A stretch of 64,000 nt of DNA, from contig JBDHBX010000015.1 in assembly GCA_039592335.1 (NCBI GenBank), forward strand, positions 1 to 64,000, written 5' to 3'. How positions within the stretch are numbered: the first letter of the stretch is position 1; every line of letters begins with the position of its first letter. Shown here piece after piece: positions 1 through 8,189 of the stretch. The position numbers and the translations under genes were made by a program. The notes beneath the pieces were generated by a model. That model was not told the origin of the DNA, made no database searches, and worked only from the letters and a program-made list of their open reading frames with translations. Source of the DNA: WVYX01 sp039592335 (GTDB taxonomy: Bacteria > Gemmatimonadota > Gemmatimonadetes > Gemmatimonadales > GWC2-71-9).

Positions 1-267
1 CTCGCGCGGGTGGTGGTCCATTCCGAGCGCGACCAGGTCAAGCGGCTCAACTTCGGCCTCAGTGACCGGGGCAGCATCTTCCTAAACGGGCAGGTCGTGT
101 TCTCGGGCGACAACACGTATCGCTCCCGCTCGCAGCGCTACCTCGGCGTGGTGACCATCGATAACGACGCGGTCTACCTCCCGCTGCAGCGGGGCGAGAA
201 CGAGTTGGTAGTGGCCGTCGCGGAGTCGTTTGGCGGTTGGGGCTCATCGCCCGATTCGAGGACATAG
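1..267 (+). CDS. C-terminal part of an unknown protein, probably frameshifted
   Basis: The frame is open from the first base, so only the last 88 codons of a longer gene are in the window. The segment is rich in beta-strand-like residues and contains a run reading IFLNGQVVF and later GENELVVAVAESFGGWG, which looks like the edge of a carbohydrate-binding-like jelly roll; this is only an impression. After FGGWG the frame reads SSPDSRT and stops at 265-267. If one G were added to the GGGG run at 239-242, the reading would continue LIARFEDIEGIAVEPALP and stop at 297-299, a more natural ending. A strong terminator follows at 326. Function is not recognised. Confidence 0.55.
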   Translation, partial: LARVVVHSERDQVKRLNFGLSDRGSIFLNGQVVFSGDNTYRSRSQRYLGVVTIDNDAVYLPLQRGENELVVAVAESFGGWGSSPDSRT

Positions 268-325
268 AGGGCATCGCAGTCGAGCCTGCCCTGCCCTAGA
301 CCCCGCACAGCGAATCCCCAGGCCA

Positions 326-358
326 GGCCGGCAGGACGTAAGTGCCTGCCGGCCTTTT
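326..358 (+). terminator. Rho-independent terminator
   Basis: A perfect 9-bp stem GGCCGGCAG / CTGCCGGCC (326-334 with 346-354) is followed by TTTT at 355-358. It ends the transcript of the partial gene to its left. Confidence 0.8.
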
Positions 359-436
359 AGTTAGGCCTCTTATCGGGCCGCTTCGCCTAAATGAGGAAAT
401 TCCGACAGTATTGATCGGAGAACGTCGAGGTGTTAA

Positions 437-871
437 TTGGAGGGGATGCGCCCTGAATCAGCCACCGCCGGCCAGCAGGACATGGTCGCGGCCAAGGCCA
501 GCTATGACCGGTGCTGCACCGCGCCGGACTTCTTCCCGTCGTTCTACCGGAACTTCTTCGAGAACGCCCCGGAGATCGAGTCGCTCTTCGCGAACACGGA
601 TTTCACGCGGCAGCACAACCTGCTCAAGCACGCCATCGGACTCCTGCTGCTCTTTCCCAAGCAGCCGCCCTCCGACCCGAACGTCCTCACCCGAGTCGCC
701 CAGCGCCACAGTCGGCGGGATCTGGACATCGATCCGGCCCACTATCCGGCGTTCGTGGAGAGCCTGATGACGACGGTGAGGCAGCACGACCCGGAGTTCA
801 CCCCGGACCTCGAACGCGCCTGGCGCGCGACCGTCGCCGCCGGGATCAGTTACATGCAGTCGCAGTACTAA
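437..871 (+). CDS. Single-domain globin-like protein
   Basis: A 144-aa cytoplasmic protein with the helix pattern of a bacterial globin. SYDRCC..DFFPSFYRNFF at about residues 22-41 matches helices A-B, QH at 59-60 lies where the distal haem pocket residue is expected, and the His in AQRH (residue 91) is the likely proximal haem ligand. The last 35 residues form the expected G-H helical end. Such proteins bind haem and O2 or NO, often as sensors or NO scavengers; which applies here cannot be told. TTG at 437 has a GAGG six bases upstream; ATG 446 and ATG 482 are alternative starts. The kinase gene begins 11 bases downstream, so the two may be co-transcribed and the globin might feed a redox or gas signal to it (inference). 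Confidence 0.7.
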   Translation: MEGMRPESATAGQQDMVAAKASYDRCCTAPDFFPSFYRNFFENAPEIESLFANTDFTRQHNLLKHAIGLLLLFPKQPPSDPNVLTRVAQRHSRRDLDIDPAHYPAFVESLMTTVRQHDPEFTPDLERAWRATVAAGISYMQSQY

Positions 872-882
872 GAGACTCGGCC

Positions 883-3345
883 ATGAGTCATTGCACTCGA
901 TGCGGCACGCAGGTGGCGACCGGCGCTCAATACTGCGCCAACTGCGGCTCACGAGTCGGGTCCGACCAGGACACGGCGCGCACCGAACGAATCCGCCGTC
1001 CCAGCCATGAGTCGGTGGCGGAGAGCGAGCGCCGCCTGCTGAACCAACTGCGGCAAGCCACTCTCGGCGAGTACGAGATCCTGGACGAGGTGGGACGGGG
1101 CGGGATGGCCTTCGTATTCCTGGCCCACGACATCTCACTCGACCGCAAGGTCGCCATCAAGGTGATGTCGCCGGCCCTCACCCTGATGGATCCCGGCATC
1201 CAGGAACGCTTCAATCGCGAGGCGCGCACGGCCGCCTCCCTGAGCCACCCGCACGTCATTCCCGTGTATGCCGTTCGAAACAGCGAGGAGATCGCCTACT
1301 TCGTGATGAAGTATGTCGAGGGCCGCGGGCTCGAGACGGTGATCAAGGAAGTCGGCGCCCTACCGGTCCCGGTCGTACAGACGATTCTCAACCAGGCGGG
1401 AAGCGCGCTGGGGTACGCGCACCGCAACGGCGTCGTCCATCGGGACGTCAAGCCGGGCAACATCCTCCTCGATCAAGAGGGATGGGTCGTGGTCACGGAC
1501 TTCGGCATCGCCAAGGTGGCCGAGGCCAAGGCGCTCACCATGACCGGCGGCATGGTGGGCACGCCGTCATACATGAGCCCCGAGCAGTGCGGCGGCAGGG
1601 AGGTGACGGGCGCAGTGGACCAGTACGCGCTGGGTGTCGTGGCATACGAAATGATCACGGGCCAACTCCCGTTCCATTCCGGCACGGTGGTCAACCTGCT
1701 GTACGACCACTGCCATACACCGCCGACACCGCTCCAGGCATTGGCTCCCGACTGTCCCCCCGAGATCGCCGCCGCCGTGATGCGCATGCTGGAGAAGGAC
1801 CCGGCGAATCGCTGGCCCTCGGTCGAGGCCGCGGTGGAGGCAATCGGCACGGTGACGGACAGCAAGAGCGGTGTCGTGCGCACCCACATGCTGACCCTCG
1901 CCAAGGGCAAGAAGCGTACGACTGCCGAGTCCCTGCTCGAGAAGTTCAGCACACCGCCGTCCGCCGTGCGCTCCACACCCCCTACCCCGGTCACGCCGAC
2001 TCCCGTCTCGCTCCCGCAGCCGCCTACGGATGCGGCGGCAGGCAGCGCAGGGCGCGGCGCGCGGAAGGCCCTGTGGGCGGGCCCTGCGCTCGCGGCGGCG
2101 GTCCTCGGGCTCTGGTTCGCATTCGGGCGCGGTCCGGCGGACGGGACCTCGGCGCCCGCACCGGTCGAGGCGCCGGCAGAGGAACCCGCGTCCCCTGCGC
2201 TACGAGTGGCGGCGATCGACGTCTCTCCGCCCACCGTCACCCTCGCCGCCGGCGAGAGCGCTACGCTCCGGGCCACCCCGCAGGATGCAGACGGTGCTGG
2301 GGTTTCCAGGGCAGCCGTGCAGTGGAGCACGTCGGATCCAGGGGTGGCAACCGTCTCCGCCGATGGTGCGGTCACGGCGGTGGCGCCCGGGAACGCCGCC
2401 ATCACCGCGCGCAGCGGCGCCAGCTCCGCCGCCGTCGCCGTCGTGGTGAGCGAACCGCGTTCACGGCCCACCGCCCCGACCCGGCCCGCGACCGTGGCAT
2501 CAGTCGGCATCTCGCCGGCCGTGGCATCGACGGTCGCCGGCGAGAGCATCCAGCTCCAGGCCGTGCTCCGCGATCAAAGCGGTGCCACGCTCACGGGGCG
2601 GGCCGTGCGCTGGTCTTCGAGTAACACGGCGCTCGCGCGAGTTTCGGATGCCGGACTGGTCAGCGGCATCGCCGAGGGCACCGTGCAGATCACCGCCACG
2701 AGCGAGGGACGCTCGGGCGTGGCGACCGTTTCAGTGAGTGCCCGACCGGTGGCGTCGCTCGAGGTCTCTCCTCGTCGGGGCAGCATCCTGGTCGGAGCGA
2801 CATTGCGACTCTCGGCGACGCCGCGGGACGATGCGGGCACGGCCATGGGCGGCCGGGTGGTGGCGTGGACCTCGAGCAACGCCGCCGTCGCACGCGTCTC
2901 CTCCGGCGGCGTTATCACGGGCGTGGCGCCGGGGTTTGCCACGATCACCGCCACCAGCGGGAGCGCCGCGGCCCGGGTGGCCGTCACGGTGGAGCCCCCC
3001 GCAGCCGCCGACGAGCCGGCGCCGGCCGACCCACGACCGGAGATCGAGCGACTGCTCGAGACGTATCGGCGCGCCATCGAGTCGCGTGACCTCGACCGCC
3101 TGCGGTCAGCGTACCCGGGCATGACGGCCGACCAGGAGCAGGCCTGGCGCGGCTTCTTCAGCAACGTGAGTGCGCTTCAGGCGACGCTGGAGATCCTCGA
3201 ACTCGATATCTCGGGCGACACGGCGCGTGCGCGAATGGAAGCCACCTACGAGTACCGCATGAATCGCTCGGAGACCCAGACCTTCGTATTCACCGCCTCG
3301 TTCCGTCGTGGGACCGACGGCTGGCGGATGGACCAAGTCCAGTAG
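883..3345 (+). CDS. Zinc-ribbon Ser/Thr protein kinase with Ig-like repeats
   Basis: An 820-aa PknB-type kinase starting at MSHCTRCG. Residues 4-21 form a zinc ribbon (C4, C7, C18, C21). The kinase domain spans about 65-330: glycine loop GRGGMA at 71, lysine K93 in AIKV, catalytic HRDVKPGN with D188, DFG with D206, and GTPSYMSPEQ in the activation segment. A Pro-rich linker leads to one membrane helix at about 395-415. Outside the membrane are three Ig-like Big_2 repeats, each with a W(S/T)SS/D..A.VS..G core, and an NTF2/SnoaL-like domain at about 715-820. The family phosphorylates Ser/Thr after dimerisation or ligand binding; the Ig-like part probably senses or binds the envelope. A beta-barrel gene follows 65 bases downstream. 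Confidence 0.88.
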   Translation: MSHCTRCGTQVATGAQYCANCGSRVGSDQDTARTERIRRPSHESVAESERRLLNQLRQATLGEYEILDEVGRGGMAFVFLAHDISLDRKVAIKVMSPALTLMDPGIQERFNREARTAASLSHPHVIPVYAVRNSEEIAYFVMKYVEGRGLETVIKEVGALPVPVVQTILNQAGSALGYAHRNGVVHRDVKPGNILLDQEGWVVVTDFGIAKVAEAKALTMTGGMVGTPSYMSPEQCGGREVTGAVDQYALGVVAYEMITGQLPFHSGTVVNLLYDHCHTPPTPLQALAPDCPPEIAAAVMRMLEKDPANRWPSVEAAVEAIGTVTDSKSGVVRTHMLTLAKGKKRTTAESLLEKFSTPPSAVRSTPPTPVTPTPVSLPQPPTDAAAGSAGRGARKALWAGPALAAAVLGLWFAFGRGPADGTSAPAPVEAPAEEPASPALRVAAIDVSPPTVTLAAGESATLRATPQDADGAGVSRAAVQWSTSDPGVATVSADGAVTAVAPGNAAITARSGASSAAVAVVVSEPRSRPTAPTRPATVASVGISPAVASTVAGESIQLQAVLRDQSGATLTGRAVRWSSSNTALARVSDAGLVSGIAEGTVQITATSEGRSGVATVSVSARPVASLEVSPRRGSILVGATLRLSATPRDDAGTAMGGRVVAWTSSNAAVARVSSGGVITGVAPGFATITATSGSAAARVAVTVEPPAAADEPAPADPRPEIERLLETYRRAIESRDLDRLRSAYPGMTADQEQAWRGFFSNVSALQATLEILELDISGDTARARMEATYEYRMNRSETQTFVFTASFRRGTDGWRMDQVQ

Positions 3346-3410
3346 TGCCGCCGCTCGGGCGGTGCGACGAGTGCGATCAACCGAATCAATGCGCAGACGG
3401 AGAGAGCCGT

Positions 3411-4745
3411 ATGAAGCGTTGCATGACAACCCTCCTGGTGGTTACCCTGTTCGCCGCGCCAGCGTCGGCGCAGGGGCTGCGCGAGCAGATCGGCCAGCTG
3501 TTCATCTTCGGCACCGGAGAGAGTCCCCTCTTCCTCGCGGGCACGGCCGATCCCGACAACCCGCTCTCGGTGCAGGTGCACGGCGACCACTTCGTACCCT
3601 CGGCGGTGGCCAGCAACGGCACGTTGATCGCATTCCTGGAGGGCGCCATCAGCACGAGCATCGCCGACATCCCGATCAGCGCGACATCGAGCGGCCGCAC
3701 GTTCAGATTCGAGGGTGGCGTGCCAGTGCCCACCGCCACCTCCCCGGGTCCGATCTTCGCCGAGCGGGCTCAGACGCTGGGTCGCGGTCGCGTGCTGATC
3801 GGTGCGACCGTGAACGCGTTCAACTTCACGTCGGTGCGCGGCGTAGATTTGGACAACATCCAGCTCAACTTTACACACGTGAATGCAGACTTCGAAGGGT
3901 GCGACACGTCTCAAGGCGACGATTGCACAAAGGTGGGCGTCCCCACCCTCGAGAACGACTTCATCCGGCTCGATCTCGAAATGAATCTCAAGGTGACGGC
4001 AGCGCTCTTCGTGCTCACGTACGGCCTGCTCGACTGGATCGATATCGGAGTGGCGGTGCCCATCATCTCGAATGAGCTACGCGGGACGAGCACGGCCGAG
4101 GTCGTGCCGTTCGGCGGACCCACGGCCACCCACTTCTTCGAGGGCACCCCCGACGACCCCGACCTCTCCGCGACCCGCAGCATCGAGGGCAGTGCCAGCG
4201 GGCTGGGCGACATCGCCGCGCGGCTCAAGGTCAACGTTCGACAAACCGAGTCGGTGGGCTTTGCCATCCTGGGCGACGCACGCTTCGCCACGGGGAGCGC
4301 GGAGGACCTGTTGGGGTCAGGGCACACCTCCGTGCGGGGGCTGGGCATCGTGTCGGGGCAGTTCGGCAACTTCTCACCGCACGCCAACGTGGGTTATCTG
4401 TACCGCAGCGGCGAAACGCAGAACGATGCGGTACTTGCCACGATCGGATTCGACCACGCGCTTGCGTCCTGGGCGACCCTGGCGGCAGACCTGATCAGCG
4501 AGCTGCAGGTCGGTGATACGCAACTCGAGATTCCCGAGACCCTGGTGATCGAGGAGCCATTCCGCCGCACCATCCAGCCGTCCAACATCCCGAACATGCG
4601 CGACGACATCATCGACGGCTCGGTCGGCCTCAAGTTCGTGACGTCCCCGGGGCTCACGATCATCACCAACGCGCTCATTCCCCTCAACAATGGCGGACTG
4701 CGCCCGGACGTCGCCTGGACGCTGGGTCTGGAATACAACTTCTGA
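3411..4745 (+). CDS. Exported beta-barrel-like outer membrane protein
   Basis: A 444-aa protein with a clear signal peptide (MKRCMTTLLVVTLFAAPASA, cleavage before QGL). The mature part alternates short beta segments and Gly/Asn/Asp turns and ends in LGLEYNF, the aromatic C-terminal pattern of outer-membrane barrels. It resembles porin-like proteins annotated as MetA-pathway phenol-degradation or transporter proteins, but this is a fold-level impression and the substrate is unknown. ATG 3411 is chosen because the signal peptide begins there and GGAGAGA lies just upstream. The 65-base gap to the kinase suggests one transcript; a terminator follows at 4785. Confidence 0.7.
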   Translation: MKRCMTTLLVVTLFAAPASAQGLREQIGQLFIFGTGESPLFLAGTADPDNPLSVQVHGDHFVPSAVASNGTLIAFLEGAISTSIADIPISATSSGRTFRFEGGVPVPTATSPGPIFAERAQTLGRGRVLIGATVNAFNFTSVRGVDLDNIQLNFTHVNADFEGCDTSQGDDCTKVGVPTLENDFIRLDLEMNLKVTAALFVLTYGLLDWIDIGVAVPIISNELRGTSTAEVVPFGGPTATHFFEGTPDDPDLSATRSIEGSASGLGDIAARLKVNVRQTESVGFAILGDARFATGSAEDLLGSGHTSVRGLGIVSGQFGNFSPHANVGYLYRSGETQNDAVLATIGFDHALASWATLAADLISELQVGDTQLEIPETLVIEEPFRRTIQPSNIPNMRDDIIDGSVGLKFVTSPGLTIITNALIPLNNGGLRPDVAWTLGLEYNF

Positions 4746-4784
4746 GCCGTCAGAGGCCGCGCAGCCGCGGACCCGATCGACACA

Positions 4785-4812
4785 GCGCCCGGTCTCATGC
4801 CGGGCGCTTGTC
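4785..4812 (+). terminator. Rho-independent terminator
   Basis: An 8-bp stem GCGCCCGG / CCGGGCGC (4785-4792 with 4800-4807) is followed by a short T-rich stretch. It closes the beta-barrel gene transcript. Confidence 0.65.
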
Positions 4813-4873
4813 ATTCGGGCCTGGAACCGGCAGCTTGGCTACGCAGCCTGGAGACACGGGAAAGGAGCGTGCC

Positions 4874-5236
4874 GTGAACGAGACGTCAGCCGCCATCCCG
4901 CGAAGCGCTCGCAAGTGGGCCATGGCGTGTCACCTGATCGCCCTTGTCGGGCTCATCGGGAACGGGATCGGCTTCCTGCTGGGACCGCTGATCGTGTGGC
5001 TCGTGAAGAAGGACGAGCACCCGTTCATCGACGAGCAGGGTAAGGAGGCCGTCAACTTCCAGATCACCATGCTCGCGGCAGCCATCGTGAGCGGTCTGTT
5101 GGTGCTGGTGTTGATCGGCATCGTGTTGCTGGTCCTGGTGGGCCTGGCGATGGTCATCTTCCCCATCATCGGGGCGATCAAGGCGAACGACGGAGAGCAG
5201 TACCGTTACCCGTTCTCGTTCCGCCTGATCAAGTAG
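4874..5236 (+). CDS. DUF4870 (Tic20-like) membrane protein
   Basis: A 120-aa inner-membrane protein. A cytosolic start is followed by helices at about 18-45 and 63-105 and the family signature (V/I)KKDEHPFIDEQGKEAVNFQ at about 45-64. DUF4870 members have this layout and length; their role is unknown. GTG 4874 is chosen because AAAGGAG sits at 4861-4867 with six-base spacing; an in-frame TTG at 4808 lies inside the upstream terminator and is not used. Confidence 0.8.
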   Translation: MNETSAAIPRSARKWAMACHLIALVGLIGNGIGFLLGPLIVWLVKKDEHPFIDEQGKEAVNFQITMLAAAIVSGLLVLVLIGIVLLVLVGLAMVIFPIIGAIKANDGEQYRYPFSFRLIK

Positions 5237-5366
5237 CTGAGCGCGGGCGTTCGCCGGAAGCCTGTAACCAGGACAACAGTCCCCAAGACCCCAATTTCGA
5301 GGGAGTTACTTGCGCTTTGGGGCCCGTTGATGGACCTTTGGACCTTCATCTGCCCCGGGGGGGGGC

Positions 5367-6938
5367 GTGCGAAAGCTGCGAATAGGAATCATCGACCTGG
5401 TCGCCAAGGGTCCCACACGGACTCTCTACTCGCGTGTCATGCACGGGAACCTGGCGAGCATCATGCCCCAGGTACTCGGCGTGTGGTGCGAGGAAGAGGG
5501 ACATGAAGTCACCCTGGTGTGCTACACCGGGTACGAGGACCTGCTGCATGAGCTGCCCGATGACATCGATCTGGTGTTTATTGGGTCGTTCACTCAATCG
5601 GCACAACTCGCCTACGCCCTGAGCAACATGTTCCGCTCCAAGGGCGCCGTCACCGTGCTCGGCGGGCCGCACGCACGGTGTTATCCCCAGGATTCGCAGC
5701 GCTACTTCGACTATGTGCTCGGCTTCACGGATCGATCGGTGATCAGCGAAGTCTTGCGCGACTGCGCACCGCACCGTCCCATGGGCCTCCATCTCGAAGC
5801 CGGCGGGCAGCCGGGTGCGCTCCCCGGAGTGCGGGAACGCTGGAAGTTCGTCGAGCCCACGCTGAAGAAGGCACCGCTCCTCAAGATCGTGCCGATGTTG
5901 GGCAGCCTCGGCTGTCCCTACACATGCAGCTTCTGCATCGATGCGAGGGTCGCGTACCAGCCGCTCGACTTCGACGTCATGAAGGACGATCTCCGATTCT
6001 TACAGCAGAAGTTCCGGCGACCGCACGTTGCATGGCACGATCCGAACTTCGGCGTCCGTTTCGACGATTACATGGGTGCAATCGAGGACGCGGTCGCCCC
6101 GGGCAGCATGGACTTCATTGCCGAGAGCAGCCTGTCGCTGCTCGCCGAGCCGCATCTGCAGCGCATGCAGCGCAATGGGTTCAAGGCCATCCTGCCGGGC
6201 ATCGAGTCGTGGTACGACCTTGGCAACAAATCCAAGACGGGCAAGCACCAGGGACTCGACAAGGTCCGACGGGTTTCGGAGCACGTCAACACGATCCAGC
6301 GCTATATCCCATACATTCAGACCAACTTCGTGCTCGGCCTCGACTGCGATGAAGGTCCGGAGCCGTTCGAGCTGACCAAGCGGTTCGTGGACGTCTCGCC
6401 AGGCGCTTTCCCTGGGTACTCGCTGCTCTCGGCGTTCGGTCAGGCCGCACCGCTCAATCTGGACTACCAGCGCAACAACCGGGTGTTGCCGTTCCCGTTC
6501 CACTTCCTGAACAACCATCACGCGATGAACGTGAAGCCGGCGAACTACTCCTGGCCGGACTTCTACGACCAGGTCATCGACCTGACGCGGCATACTTTCT
6601 CGTGGCGCTCCATCAACCGGCGCTTCTGGGCGATCAAGGCCAACATCCCGCGCTGGATGAACGTCGTGCGCGCGATCTCTTCCGAGGGATTCGGACGCCT
6701 GCGGTACTTCACCGAGGTGCGGCGGCTGCTCGAGCACGACCGGCCGTTCCGCGATTACTTCGAGCGCCAGACCACGAAGCTCCCGCAGTTCTTCACCGAT
6801 CGCGTAAAGCGGGACTTGGGCCCCCTGTGGCACTGGCTTCCGGCCGGCGCCATGGAGCACGATCCCAACGCCTACCTGAAGGCGCTTGAGGGGGAATCCA
6901 TCGTGGTCCCGAGATTGCGAGCCGCCGCGGCGGTATAG
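5367..6938 (+). CDS. B12-binding-domain radical SAM enzyme
   Basis: A 523-aa enzyme. Residues 1-150 look like a cobalamin-binding Rossmann domain (LVFIGSFTQS, AVTVLGGPHARCYP). The radical SAM core begins with C183-x3-C187-x2-C190 in GCPYTCSFC, which binds the 4Fe-4S cluster that cleaves SAM; an HDPNFGVRF strand and a GIESW turn follow as in this class. The class includes methyltransferases and ring-forming enzymes; the substrate here is unknown and no pathway partners are adjacent. GTG 5367 directly follows nine Gs (5357-5365), so no normal Shine-Dalgarno can be placed and the start is less certain than the product. A strong hairpin at 6948 separates it from the convergent gene. Confidence 0.85.
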   Translation: MRKLRIGIIDLVAKGPTRTLYSRVMHGNLASIMPQVLGVWCEEEGHEVTLVCYTGYEDLLHELPDDIDLVFIGSFTQSAQLAYALSNMFRSKGAVTVLGGPHARCYPQDSQRYFDYVLGFTDRSVISEVLRDCAPHRPMGLHLEAGGQPGALPGVRERWKFVEPTLKKAPLLKIVPMLGSLGCPYTCSFCIDARVAYQPLDFDVMKDDLRFLQQKFRRPHVAWHDPNFGVRFDDYMGAIEDAVAPGSMDFIAESSLSLLAEPHLQRMQRNGFKAILPGIESWYDLGNKSKTGKHQGLDKVRRVSEHVNTIQRYIPYIQTNFVLGLDCDEGPEPFELTKRFVDVSPGAFPGYSLLSAFGQAAPLNLDYQRNNRVLPFPFHFLNNHHAMNVKPANYSWPDFYDQVIDLTRHTFSWRSINRRFWAIKANIPRWMNVVRAISSEGFGRLRYFTEVRRLLEHDRPFRDYFERQTTKLPQFFTDRVKRDLGPLWHWLPAGAMEHDPNAYLKALEGESIVVPRLRAAAAV

Positions 6939-6947
6939 CCCCTACGC

Positions 6948-6975
6948 CGACGGGCCTCCGTGAGGAGGCCCGTCG
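6948..6975. terminator. Hairpin between convergent genes, probable bidirectional terminator
   Basis: A perfect 12-bp stem (CGACGGGCCTCC, loop GTGA, GGAGGCCCGTCG). The T-rich tail is weak on both strands, but the position between converging stop codons supports termination. Confidence 0.6.
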
Positions 6976-7012
6976 CGTATCCAGCTCGTTCTCGTCCTTC
7001 CGTATCTCGCCG

Positions 7013-7216
7013 CTAGTGCACCTCGGCACGCCTCGACAGGCGCTTGAAGATCCACAACGCCACCAGGACGAGCACGGCCAGGAACACCACCTTGCCTGCC
7101 ACGAGCACGAACCCCGCCAGCACACCCAGGAGAGGCGCGACCAGCTTCAGGAACAGCTGCCACAGCAGGTAGCCGACCACTCCTGTGGCGGCGACGGCAA
7201 GCACCGGTCTCAGCAT
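7013..7216 (-). CDS. Small membrane protein
   Basis: A 67-aa protein, almost entirely hydrophobic from residue 4 to 58 with Gly and Pro in the middle, so probably two short membrane helices, then a basic tail (FKRLSRRAEVH). ATG at 7216 is chosen because GAGG precedes it and the longer reading has no sensible composition. No family is recognised. Confidence 0.55.
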   Translation of the reverse strand: MLRPVLAVAATGVVGYLLWQLFLKLVAPLLGVLAGFVLVAGKVVFLAVLVLVALWIFKRLSRRAEVH

Positions 7217-7319
7217 GAAACAACCCTCATTGGGGGACTCACCGCTCCCTACGGCCGCGCTGGCATGGAGGTTTCGCTTCGTGTTAGCCTTGGGAACAGC
7301 CCAAACCGGGACTTCAACC

Positions 7320-7691
7320 ATGGCAGATACTCCGCAGAAGGCCTTCAGCGCCCTGTATGAGCGGCTCGCACCCGACTCCAAGGACCTCATGGGCGGCGAC
7401 GCGGACTCGGAGATCTTCGAGGCTTTCAAGGACCTGAGGGAGGTCGCGCACCCCGCCCGCATCGCGGCGGTCGAGGGTGATTACGTCGGCCGTGGGCTCA
7501 TGGCCCACGCCCTGTTCCTGAGCTGGAGAGAGTACAAGGAGGCCGCGTTCCTGCTCGAACGGGCGCGCCATCATATGATGGACCAGCTGCGTGGCGGGAA
7601 CACACCGCAGCCGGACGTTTACCGGCTCACCGAGGCACTCACGCGATTCTGCGACGCCTGGAAGCCGGCCGACAATTCCAGCGAGTCCTGA
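7320..7691 (+). CDS. Unknown 123-aa soluble protein
   Basis: A Leu/Ala/Glu-rich, probably all-helical cytoplasmic protein with no signal peptide and no motif I recognise. The segment FLSWREYKEAAFLLERARHH looks like a TPR-type helix pair. ATG 7320 begins MADTPQKAF. It converges on the gene at 7698 with only six bases between stops. Confidence 0.6.
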   Translation: MADTPQKAFSALYERLAPDSKDLMGGDADSEIFEAFKDLREVAHPARIAAVEGDYVGRGLMAHALFLSWREYKEAAFLLERARHHMMDQLRGGNTPQPDVYRLTEALTRFCDAWKPADNSSES

Positions 7692-7697
7692 GCCCCC

Positions 7698-8102
7698 TCA
7701 GCCGGTTTCCCACCAGGCGACCTCACCCCGGAAGCCACAGCGGGGGCATTCCGCCAGGAACGCGTTCTCGAACAGTTTCAGTCGGTCGCCGGACCTCGGG
7801 CAGACGCCGTAGACAGGGCCCAGGTCGTCGCTCGTGTCGCGGGCCGGGTTGGGACCGGTGCGCGAACGGTACACGACGGTGATGCGCGTCGGCGGGGTGC
7901 GACGGATCTCCACGAGGCCGGGGCACACGGTCACGCGCTTGCCGTGGACCCGCAGCGCCACGTGGTTCCGATGGTTGGCGAGAACGGGGTACCAGGCCCC
8001 CTGTCTCAGCTTGGGGTCGGTCTTGGGGCTCGCGACGGCCCAGGCACGCGCCCAGCCAAGTTCAAGTGGCTCCTGCATCTGGGGAACCTCCGGATTGGAC
8101 AT
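7698..8102 (-). CDS. Unknown protein with a Cys-pair C-terminus
   Basis: A 134-aa cytoplasmic protein. The C-terminal third has VCPRSGD and, 17 residues later, ECPRCGF, a possible metal-binding ribbon with an incomplete first knuckle. The central part is rich in Arg and beta-forming residues. The start at 8102 (MSNPEV) follows ACAGG on the minus strand. It is divergent from the lipoprotein gene at 8190, and the gap holds an inverted repeat (8121-8135). Confidence 0.5.
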   Translation of the reverse strand: MSNPEVPQMQEPLELGWARAWAVASPKTDPKLRQGAWYPVLANHRNHVALRVHGKRVTVCPGLVEIRRTPPTRITVVYRSRTGPNPARDTSDDLGPVYGVCPRSGDRLKLFENAFLAECPRCGFRGEVAWWETG

Positions 8103-8120
8103 CCTGTTCCACTCCCAGTT

Positions 8121-8135
8121 ACACTCAAAGAGTGT
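8121..8135. promoter_or_regulatory. Inverted repeat in divergent intergenic region
   Basis: ACACTC-AAA-GAGTGT is a perfect 6-3-6 inverted repeat between two divergent genes. GTTACACT occurs just before it and again at about 8166-8173, and could supply -10-like TACACT elements. It may be an operator; no regulator is encoded next to it. Confidence 0.35.
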
Positions 8136-8189
8136 GATCCAGATCTCCACGGCACTGTGAGCAACGTTACACTGAGACCCCGGCTCCCC

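Noticed and set aside
511..882. Longer N-terminus for the first kinase
   Set aside because: This extension overlaps the globin gene and has no zinc ribbon; MSHCTRCG at 883 is the natural start.
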